Below, one piece after another: positions 10,494 to 22,240 of a stretch of 64,000 nucleotides of DNA. The stretch comes from Lumbricus rubellus. Taxonomy: Eukaryota > Annelida > Clitellata > Crassiclitellata > Lumbricidae. The notes under the pieces are model-generated. The model made no database searches and was not told where the DNA came from. It saw nothing but the letters and a program-made list of their open reading frames with translations. The stretch lies in the NCBI GenBank assembly GCA_945859605.1, contig OX243811.1, forward strand, positions 30,910,453-30,974,452, written 5' to 3'. Each line of letters starts with the position of its first letter. The stretch's first letter is position 1. The position numbers and the translations under genes were made by a program.

Positions 10494-13400
10494 CTGGACG
10501 AAATAAATTATGTGCGTGCAAAAACTGAATTAGTACAGGCTATAAGATCCATGATAAAGAAAAATTGTCATCTAAGAAATAGAAATTTAATAGTACGTAA
10601 TACAAAGTATATTATGTAAGTAAGTTTAAGTATATATTCTTTATTACTCCACTTGCAAATGCATAATGGGACATACAACATCATCATAATTATATTGAAG
10701 TAATAATTGGTTATAAAAGGTTAAAGTAATTCATAGGATAAGTGAAATGTCAGAAATGATGGCCATATACGATGACGAAAGCCATATAAAAAACCATGGA
10801 ATTTAAATTACTACAAGAACCGACTTTGAAGGACTATAACAACATAGTTGTTTACCTCAAAATTGTACTGACGGGCAAAGTTGAAGAGTTCGTGCAACGC
10901 TACATCAACGTTGAAATCACTCTGAGTCATCTGAAAAGACAAAAATGCAATATGACGATTCTTCACAATTATGTTCCTTTGAATGACATCAGAAAATGCC
11001 TGTCAATAGAGCACCGCAACCCATGTAGTTGGTTATACACATAACCAAATTACGTGCATATGCGATATACACTAAACATGAGTCGTTTTCCATTTTTATG
11101 CCCTACATTGTAATTAGACTGCCCAGTTTCTATGCAGATTAGTGAATCATCTGGTCCTAATCCAAACACAAGCATTTCTGGGTAGATTCCAACAAGCTCT
11201 TGTTTTAAAGTCGAACCAAACTCGCGATCTAGATTTATCTGAAGATATGTGACAGTACAATCGAGTGAACATTAATGATGAAGAATATATGAAAAATCTA
11301 GAAGTTTCTCTGACTTACAGAACACTGCTCGGTGAGGATGTTAGCCATATCCTGATCAGTGACTGGTGGGAGATCCTGGATGCCTTTGTAAAACTGGGTA
11401 ACCAGATGGCGGTAGCGTGGAATGTCCTTGGCAAAGAGAAGCTTGCTAGAAGGTGAGTCCTGTAACATACAATTCAAACTATCAACGTAATGTAATGTCA
11501 TACGGGTTGGGTCACGTTTCTCTGGAAACTGTTGTTTTATGAAAATTCCTAGTAAAATTAAAGTTTGGGTTGCCTGCAGACAATTGCATGTAACATTATC
11601 TTCTACTCAATCTGGAAGAGAATAAGAGTGCTATGACCTCTGCTGCTCTGCACAGCAAACTTTCCTTAAGTAAGTCTTTTCCACCTCTCGTCACAACTCC
11701 TACAACTTATATCCTAGGCAGCATCCATTTCTGTTACCACCAAAAGATGTTAAAAACTTTATCCCTGTGTTCCTCTTTGTCAGGGATCACTAACAGAGAA
11801 CTTCTGCTACAGTGCTACCCATTTTCATTTCTTTCTTTCGATTGTGCTTCGACATGTAACTGGGTGCAGTGTACCACCCAGATTTGTCTAATCTTAAAAT
11901 AAAACGAATATAAATATACCTATGTAATTAAGGAATCGGTACCAAACTCAATGGCACACATTTGTGAGAGGATTTTAATTTATTGAAAAATAAAGTGGGG
12001 TAAATTTCTCAGTGCTCAACCAACTGAGACTTGTGATGCAGTCTGAGGAAAAGTTTTTTTAAATGTCAGGATCTGAATAAAATTATTCAAAGTATTTAAT
12101 TCACAATTATTAAGTAAAAAGTAAAAGTAAAAGCATATTATTATTTCTACCTTTCCAAGTCGTTGGTCATGCGTGGAACAGCTGTCCATGAATGTTTGAG
12201 TGATGACCGACAGACAAGAATCAACGATGTGCGACTTGTTTATGTCAAAGACGAACTCTGGATTCTTGATGATGTTCACCCAGAACCTCAGCAGCAGGCT
12301 ACAACACAGTTCCACACTGATTAAAACAAACGCATATGAAAACACGAAGACTTACGCACAACCAAAAGATAACAACTTTAAAAGAAATCTAAACCGGGAT
12401 GATCAAAATAAACCATATAGAACCTACATGTAAACCAAACCGCAAGACTATAAAAAATTAAATAAAACTGAATGAAAGATTTAAAACCAAAATGAAGAAA
12501 CTTAAACAAAACCAGAGAACTCAAATCTATCGTTTAATTTTTAAAAAAACACTGAAACTATCAAAAACTTAACAAACAGATTTTGACTTTGAACCAACAT
12601 TATTCCAGCCTACATCTGGATAAGTCATTCACTTGATTGTCCTACCTGTTGCTTTTCCAGGTGTGCACCACTTCTGGATCCGTAATACCATGCCTCAGTG
12701 CACCAGCGTCGAGGAAGTCAAAGAGGTACTTGACAGCGCTCAGCTGAGTACCTTCGACTCTGAGGATAGTTGAGAACAAATCATCAATGTACTGCTGGAG
12801 CGTACACTACAAAATGACCAAAATATACCAATATAGCGTAGGACAAAAAAAAATTATCAATGTACTGCTGGAGCGTACACTACAAAAATTATCAATGTAC
12901 TGCTGGAGCGTACACTACAAAAATGACCAACATACCAATATAGCGCAGGACAAAAAATTATCACGGTGCTGTTGTAGCCTATACTACATATTATAATTAT
13001 CAGCATATAGTTGTAATATGCAGTACATAATTATGTTGTGGCCTAAGCTACATATTATCAGCAGATACATGTATAATCAGTTTCCTAATCACTAACACAT
13101 CCTGATAACAGTCAATTTCACATTATCAACCTAGATGAAGAGAGTAAAGGCAACGTTTTCAATTCCACAAAGCAGAGCTAAATCTTCCTGATGATAACCG
13201 ATTCATCACGTACCTTCGTTGCGAGAAGTCTTGTGAGAAATATTTCTGATATGACTTTTTGTGATCGTCCGACGTGCTGGCCATCATCGTGTGGCACCTG
13301 AAAACATTCATTTAATTCATGAACTAACCTACAAATCAACTAATTAATCAACTGCATAAATTAAAGCATCTATTAGTTTGTCCTTCTCTTACGATCATTA

Positions 13401-15312
13401 ATTTCTGTCGTTGTATGAAAAACAACACTACCTATTCACACAGCATGACTATTGGCATTAAGGGTAAAATTATACAAAATGCCCTCAATCAGGGATTTTC
13501 CAGCCTCTCTGAACAATCGTGAACACAATAACGTGTCTGTATCTAATATATTAACTCCATTTATTGTATTTAACTCTTTTGACAGGATCTTAACGATTTA
13601 CCAACCAAAGGTATAGGTCTATAGGATTTCCCATACCACTTACTACACTATGGTCGGTAAAGGGTTAAATGAAACAAAAAAGAAAGCAGGAAGTACTGAC
13701 GAGATGAAACAGTTTGGAATTCTCTTCAACGGCCAGAATCGGAGTTGTGACACTTGGCAGGACACCATTGGAAATGTCAGATAAACCTAGATGTTATGCA
13801 AAGCATGACAACAGTTTAAAACATGAACAAAGTATGAATGATATTCCTAGACATTAATTTTGTAAAACACCCATTTTATATGCAAGTAAAATAATAACTC
13901 TGCTATCAGCATGTTATTATTCTGTCCGGGTATTTTCCTACATCCTTCTCCATACTTAAAACATTTTTCTGTTCTTGAGTTCTCACACTGGGCATGCTAT
14001 TGAATAGTCATTGCTGTGAGCAGTGCTATTGCTGTGAGTAGTGCTATATGCTAAAGGTCAACAGATATTGATAGAGTAACATAAAATAATATTTCAAATA
14101 TATTGGCCGATTACATACATACATACACACAACACAGCATCTGCACAATAGTTTGACAACAACATGTCTCTTCTGGAATAAATTTCTACAGTTCTCTGTT
14201 TCTTTTCAAGAAGCTCTGCACTGCTGTTCCCCTTATCACAACTAACACTTTCTCATTTTGGTTTAACATTATTTCTCTCGAGGATCTGAACAAGTTTAAG
14301 AGTGGACATGATACTGGCAGCATAGAAGTCTTGAGAATAGCTTACACAAAAGAGTTTGAAAGAATTTCTTACCGTTCGAATGCATGATAGTGTCGAGTTT
14401 GTTCTGGCGTGGAATAAGTGCCATAGTTGCACCATCTGGAACCTCGTAGTGCGACAAAGTGTTGAGTTTCTTCCATCCGTTGACTGTCACCGAACCATTG
14501 TCTTCGTCCTGCAGCAGCAGACGTACATGTCGTCCCGACAGCCACGCTAAAACACAAATCAATCAACCAGTTGAGTAAAGTGAACAATTGCTCCTGAATT
14601 CTAGTAAATAAATTTTTAAACCACCGTATTATACATATAATACAGTCAAGCTGTGACTTGCTTCTTCTTTTCTCAGAATAAACTCATTTGAATTGAATTG
14701 AAACTACTACCCCGAGATATATACCGTAAATGTTTTACAAAAAGATAAATGAGATCCAAAGATCAAATGTAAAATTAATATTCATTGCACTGGCGGAGAC
14801 TTTGTACATCCCAAGATCAAGGCCATCATCTTCAACGTAAGAGCTTTCTTTAACCCATTGCATATAAATGTACCTCAACACCTAGAGTCCTAGACTGATG
14901 AGCAAAGCCTAAGCCTAGCTTACCCAAGTCAAAGTCATGAACTGATGGTCGACGAGAGAATGGCGTATTTTTGTAGATGGAGTCCAACACTTTCTCCTTC
15001 GCCTGACTTATCGTATCACAGTCGAGCATCCGACAGCTGATTGGCTCCGGACCCAACTGACCAGACAGCAGATAACTTGACTGAAATTTACAAATATATG
15101 CAAGGTAAGATAATTGTTTGTTCATCATAAGTGTTACTTCACAGTAGTTCATAGAGACATGTCATTATAATTTAGACTACTGTATGTACAATACGACAAT
15201 GACCGTCCAACAACCTGATCACATTCCTTGTAGAATAACATAACACAATGACTAACGGTAAATTCTAAACGATTCACCAAAGTCAAGCCAACAACAAATA
15301 TGCATATGAAAA

Positions 15313-15351
<39 letters not shown>

Positions 15352-17571
15352 CTACCACGCTATCCACATAACACAATGTAAAGTAATCTTTAAAAAGCAG
15401 ATTTTTGTAGCTCCTATATGCGAGAATACACTACCAGTGGCCTCGGTTCAATCTTTTCCCGCAGCAGCCTGTCCTCGGACAGCGCATATCGTGCATCGGC
15501 CGTTATGGCGTCGATTGGACCTTTTCCTGTCTGGTGCTTGATGGCTTTGTACAGCATGAACATTGTCCGACCAGCATGCGTCTTGATGTAGCCGTACATG
15601 CACATTGACAACCAATTCGTCAGGATCTTCTCAACAACTGACTCCGTTCTGAATGACAAAATAATAACATCGGGTGACATCAGCAGTAGTTGAAAACATG
15701 ATCACACATGGTAAGTATTTAAAAACTGTTCTGTTTGGTCGTGCCGGAGTCGGGAGCGCCTCTGAGTAGTTTCTTTAAAGAGGCGCTATATAAATACTTG
15801 AATGAATGAATGAATTTAATGATTCATTACTTTTATCTTAGCATTACTGTAGCACCTTTTATGAACCTCATTGATCTGTATAGTTTTACATTAGATACAA
15901 CAACCATAAGCTAATAATAATTGTGAAGTACCCGTAATTACTCCCGACCAGTTTCTGACTGCACGCAGTGTATCTAAATGAAATTCGAAGACAGAAGACA
16001 ATATATCACATATCACACCTATTATGAGCTAAAATGTGACCCTGCACTGTGGAACAAGCTTCCTTGCCTGACATGCTACTCCTTGTTAGTTCTGGGCCAA
16101 GTGATTATTTTCATTGTCTCAAGACCACTTTTCTCTCTAATATTGGTCTCATGCACGGGAGAGCCTCTGATTGGTGTGCACTGCAAAAGGCACCATATAC
16201 GTACATTTCTAGATACAATACATTACAATATGTGCTGTATATGTAACCTATATATATTATTTGCATATATGAGACATATAGATAATTACGTAAATGAAGT
16301 TAAAAATATTTACCTTCTTAGCATAAGCTTCGGATGTTTCTTCTCCACCGATTGATCGATCAGATCATTTAGAAGAATTTTCAGAATTCTGTTAGAATCA
16401 GAAACACATCTGTTCAAGAGAAAAACTAGAAACATTTTTGTATAGGTCAATAAATTCAGTAAATTTAATAGTAAGATGTGATAACATTGATAAGTAAGGT
16501 AAGGTATTGGGTTACTTATTGCACAACTCTATAAATTTAAAACTAGTAAGGTAAGGTATTGGGTTACTTATTGCACAACTCTATAAATTTAAAACTAGTA
16601 AGGTAAGGTATTGGGTTACTTATTGCACAACTCTATTTATAACTGACTAACTGAGGTAAACTATATGTATAACAAATCGAGCCAATCAGACAACAGGCCA
16701 ACCCTTCTGCACAGGTTCTTTGGCTCGACATACATTGTCAATTCAACAATGGCAGTGGGATTCGAAGAGAAACAAATGAAAAAAGCAGTGCAATAGAAAA
16801 GTCAATCATCCGACTACTTGGCAGTGCAGAAATTTGAAATTAGCACCAGATGACTGCATTGCAGAAATAAGATTTATGTGAAGTCACGTTGGCAAATGAT
16901 TACTGAACTGTTAGATCATAATCATGTGAGATGCAATACGTCTGCTTACTGTGTTGCGTAATCCATTCGATCATGAAACGTAATCATCAGCAATGAAGCC
17001 ACACGAGCCCTTCAACACAAACACAGTTTCTATTGTTATTTTCTTATAACAATTATATTTTAAGTAGCTGGGGTACCCGGCATTGCCCTGGAAATTTTGG
17101 TGCAATTATAATAATGATGAATATCAGATGAAGTTGATAAAGTCTGGACGAAGCACTCAATCGTTTGAATAGCACAAGATAAACAAATATTTATACAGCT
17201 CATTATATGAAAGAAACGGAAGAAAGATAGAAAGGGAGATGAGGATGATAAAGCACAGAAGGGAGAGGTGAAGGATTAGGAACAAGAATCAGAAGGTTGA
17301 CAAAAAAGGATCAAAGAGTGACAAAAGGAGGAAGCACACCTAAGAAGCCAAATACATATGCAGATAAATTTGAGTGAATTTTTGCGAAAGTATACTTGTC
17401 TCTTATGGTGAAGGTCTTCTGTTCCTCGAGTGTTTTGATGAAGACAATGAGAAACTGGCTATTCTTCAGCAGATCAAAAAACAACTGTAAGCCATAGTTG
17501 CGATTGTTCCGGCCACTCTTCAGCGTCCCCTGTACATCAGAATCAAAGCAAAAACCAAATCTCATGCATGG

Positions 17572-17643
<72 letters not shown>

Positions 17644-20600
17644 GAATCGCTCCTTTGATGCACATTTTAATGCACATTTTAATGCACATTTTAATGCACA
17701 TTTTAATGCACATTTTAATGCACATTTTAATGCACATTTCAATGTGCATCCCTTCAGTAATGCTTCTAATAAAATGTTATGGTTTCAAAAGAAACATGAC
17801 AAGAGCAATGCAACAATGGAATAACGTGAACTTAAGCATTTTAAACACAAATTAGAATAGAATAATTATTCTATTCCTGTGATGCATAAGCACCTGATTC
17901 CAAATTATGAATTATGCGTTAGTGAAAGCCCACACAGCCAGCCAGAGGCAAATGAGACGAGACAAGTATCGTAGAAACTTTTTGACGAACCTTCATGCTG
18001 CTGTGAAGTAGAGGATGATCACTCTGAGTGGGAAATAGAATTTTGAATGTGTATGTCTTGTAATCCCAAAATGGAATTCCAATGTCATTCAGGTCGCTTG
18101 TGAAATCGGACACTTCTGTCTGAAGCTCTGCAAATGCTACAGATCAACCACAACAACAACTACAGACAGTGGCGCAACTAGGGGGGTGCTGGGGGGTGCT
18201 TGAGCACCCCCAGGCTAAAAAGGTGACCCACGCAATTTTTCCAAATCCGATGAGTTTTTTGGTGCGTGGGGGGGGGGGGGGGGGTAGGGGTCATTCGGTC
18301 TTTAAGATTACACAATCAAGCAAGTTCCTTTGGCACTCGCTACTTCGCACCATCGGCGCTTACAATAATAATAATTCTGAGCACCCCCCAGGAAAATTTT
18401 CTGGTTGCGCCCCTGACTACAGATCAAATACTGTGACACAATCCTTTCTTTCTATTTGTGAAACAGAAATGCTAGTAAATAAGCAAAAAATGCTGCAGCA
18501 ATTCCATCAGATGCTAAAAATTTCACAACACGTCTAAAGATTCTAATCATCACAAAAAGTTCTCGCGACAGTTGCAAACAAATACTTAAAAATAAATAAA
18601 AAATAAAAGTAAATAAATTTCAATCAGCACTTCAAAAAGTACTACTACAAACTTCAAAATATGCAAATGAAAACCACCAGAATTGCAAGACTAGTAATTG
18701 CACTAAGAGAGCAATCTTTGAACATACCTTGTTTACATTCGTTGCGAATGTTGCTCTCGAGCAAATCGAGTTGAGTGTTGAGTTTCTTGAACTGTCGGAC
18801 GGCATGTGTGCTCTTTCGCTTGTAGATGATGAGGATGATGAAGATGACGGTAAGCAGAGTACCTCCACCGACTGCCACTCCAATGATCCAGTACTCACTG
18901 TCACTCACAACAGTCTTCTGGTACTCCAGCTGGCCAAGCGGAAAAACCAGATTCCCAACCACTACCTGGAAACAGACACAATAAAAAGTCAACAAAAAGA
19001 AGACTAAATTCATCATTGTCTTTAGTTAAAATCAGAAAAATAATTTCAAAAAGATAAAATAGCGAAAGTTGAAGTCTAGATAAAGTCTAGATAATTTAAC
19101 TCAAGAAAGTTAGAGTAAATTGAAAAAATAATTTAAGACTCTGTGAGACTGATAACAGTGGCAAGATAAGATCAGCTAAACAACCCAGTAAAGAAACTGT
19201 TCTTTTATTATAGAACCAGTTAGGCAGAAACTGGTGCTGAAACATACCTGCATGCACGCAACAATATACACCAACACTGTTTGGCAATGGTTAACCCTTT
19301 ACCAGTTAATTTTTAAATTTTAAGCCCGTTTTCAGCGGCTATTCTTGGGGCAAACGGGTAAAAGATTAAAAACACAACAAATGGTATGATAAATAATTGT
19401 TAAACAAGCTTGACTCGGCAAGCAATTGCCAATTTCATATATAATGAACAAGAATATTTTAGCTATGAGTAAATAAATGAGTGCTGATAGAAACCTTAAC
19501 AAGGGGTAATCCGTTTTGAGTGTTTCCGTGGCTAGATGTGGCAGGTGGCTGTGAGATTGGTGGAATGCAGTAGAGCGTTGTCAAGTCAAGAGAGTTGACC
19601 TTGCACGTCTCATTTCCAATCCAGACCACAACCTCTTCATGGCTACACGCAAGGTTCAAATTCTGACCCTAACAATTTCAACACACAACAGTTCAGCATA
19701 CTTCAAAATATAAATGTATAAAATATCAATAGGGCACGAATCTTCTGCATATGCATGCATAATTGCATATACTCGGAAATAGTGTGAATTCAGTAGAGAA
19801 TACACAGTTTAACACTAACAACAATGACCGGTTCATCAGACATGCCACTTTATAATAATTATTGCATTAAAACAACCACTTAACAACTTCTCATTTACAA
19901 CAGAGAACACTTTACCAGAAGAGCAGTCTATGGCAGTTCTTTAAAGCAGTGTTTACCACAACAAGCATAGTCTTTTACAAGCTTGTTCTCATTTAACTTT
20001 CTGAAAGTGAAGAAATTAAAAGATTATAATGAAACAGTTACCACTTTTACCAATATAACCACTTAACAACAGCTAGGTCATTTTGCAAATACGAGTAATT
20101 TGTTTGAAAAATGGCTTACATTTAGAATGAGCGCTTCGCCCTTGTAGATCTTCTTTCCATTATCGAATGGATTGTAGATGGGATCTGGATGGACTACAAA
20201 CGTTGACTTAACAGTCGGAAAATAACGTGGCAGATTTCGCACTGTCTCCACGCTGTCCATTGCAAATGATATAACGCCTTCCAGTGCAGCTGACCTTCGG
20301 CTTCTCTTGGATTTCGATGAACTCAGGTCAATAGTTGGCGACGTGCAGTGAATAACTGCGGAACTTTGCACCAAACACTATAACATAAAATACAAAAACA
20401 TGCTCTTAGTGGTCCCGTAAAATAAAGACTTTTCTTGCTACATGTGGTTAGGATAAAAATAAATAATAAAAATAAACAATTAAAAGCAATAATTATACCC
20501 TTTGAAATGAAACCGATCCAAACTATAGACCATACTCCAGCAGCCAGGCTTCAACAACAGCAGTGGAACATCTCAACCAGCAGCTGCTTCACAAAACAAG

Positions 20601-22195
20601 CAACTGTGTCGGTTGTAACAGACACGAGACAGGTCTGAAGCAACTGACGTCTCAGCTAAGTGGTGTAACCTGACCTCACTTGGTTATCCTGCACAAATAC
20701 TCTAACACCGGAGCTTTGGATCACTAACATCAAAACAGGGTCTTGTCAAATCAAAAGCTAAATGCCAAGCTCTTTGCACTGTATGTAGTGTTCGTTTCAT
20801 GGACAAAGTTTTAAGACAGCTTGTATAAACTGGTCAAGCACAACAGAATCTTGCCCTAAATTTACACAGAACAAACCGTCCTCCTAAAGTATCCAGATTC
20901 AACATAATTATATACAGAACCATCAGGATATTCAGACACAGGAGTATCTAACATTTTAACCTGGAAACAGACAGGTAGCCTACTCAAGGGCAAGATAAAC
21001 CAAATTCATAAGTGTCCTTAGTTTAAAACCATAAGAATAATGCTGTAAAGACAAAATAAAGGAAGAAAAAGAAAGCCTAAATAAGTTAAATCAAAATAGG
21101 TACAGGAATTTACAATAACTTAAAACTCAGTGACAGTAAGATTTATACCAGCACCAAAACACGACTAGTAAACTAACCAGTAAAGAAACTGTTCGTTAAT
21201 TACAGAACTAATTTTACAGCAATAATCATCAGAGGCATAGACTCGAGTTGAAAGCTACATGAATGCATAATCTAGTTGTTTAGCAATTCAGTTACTTTAT
21301 GAATTCTTACATTCATGACTGCATGTTTTTTTAAGAAAAGCAATTTTGGTACTTTTAAAGGAACAAAACGTCAAAACCACCTGTGAAGAACTGACTTTAA
21401 GAAATTTACTGTTACAAATTCAAACCACCAAAGAATGTTTCTCCAGTGTGTTTCTGCAGTAAACTTGTGGCTGACGTATGTACACTACAAATCAGTTTAC
21501 AAATGAGTTTATGCATTTGGCAAAAATAAATAAATAATTTGTGTTGACCTTTGAACTGAAGACACCATTTCCAGTGCTGAGACGCATGATGGGATGACGA
21601 ACAGAATTCAACGTCATTCCTGTCACAGTAATAATTCTTCCTCCACTAGATAAAAAAAGACAAGAAAATAGATATTAATTTAGTCAACACATTTTAAAGT
21701 CAGCAGATTATCATTATTATACTCATAATATAAGCATTATTATGCTGGTTTCCAACCAAGTGGACATGCCATTATTTGGTACATTGAATATATGAATGAA
21801 TGTATCTGTCTAAAAAAATTACTGGACTTCTGTGCTAAAAGCTCCTCTGAATAGTCTATGCTGCAGGAGGTGCTCTGTAAATTTTTAGATACGATAGAAT
21901 ATAATAGATTTTTTAAATAAATAAAATATTCAAATTCCCAATTAAAAACCAGCTCATAATTCCAAACGGAATCAAATAAAAAAACTGGAAAAACTAAACC
22001 TTTTGAATGCAGTCAGAGGCTGAATGCTCGTGATACTTGGATCTTCGGAATATTCAAAATCCATTTGAAGGTCTCGAACAATTTCATCGAAGCTGACCAT
22101 TACAGGTAGAATGCCTGCATTCGCAACCGATGGTGTAGTACATATTATCTCTGTCTTATTGACACTAAAACACAATATAACAGATGCAACTTAAC

Positions 22196-22240
<45 letters not shown>

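Noticed and set aside
12267..12320. Upstream AG acceptor for plexin exon 31 (before TGTGGAACTG)
   Set aside because: It would give [11 protein letters not shown], whereas the GTTGTAG acceptor recreates the conserved NSL-x-LRFWVN and keeps the frame.
17498..17855. Frames with NQSINQSI and NAHF repeats
   Set aside because: Readings of the AATC and 12-bp arrays opposite plexin intron 21.
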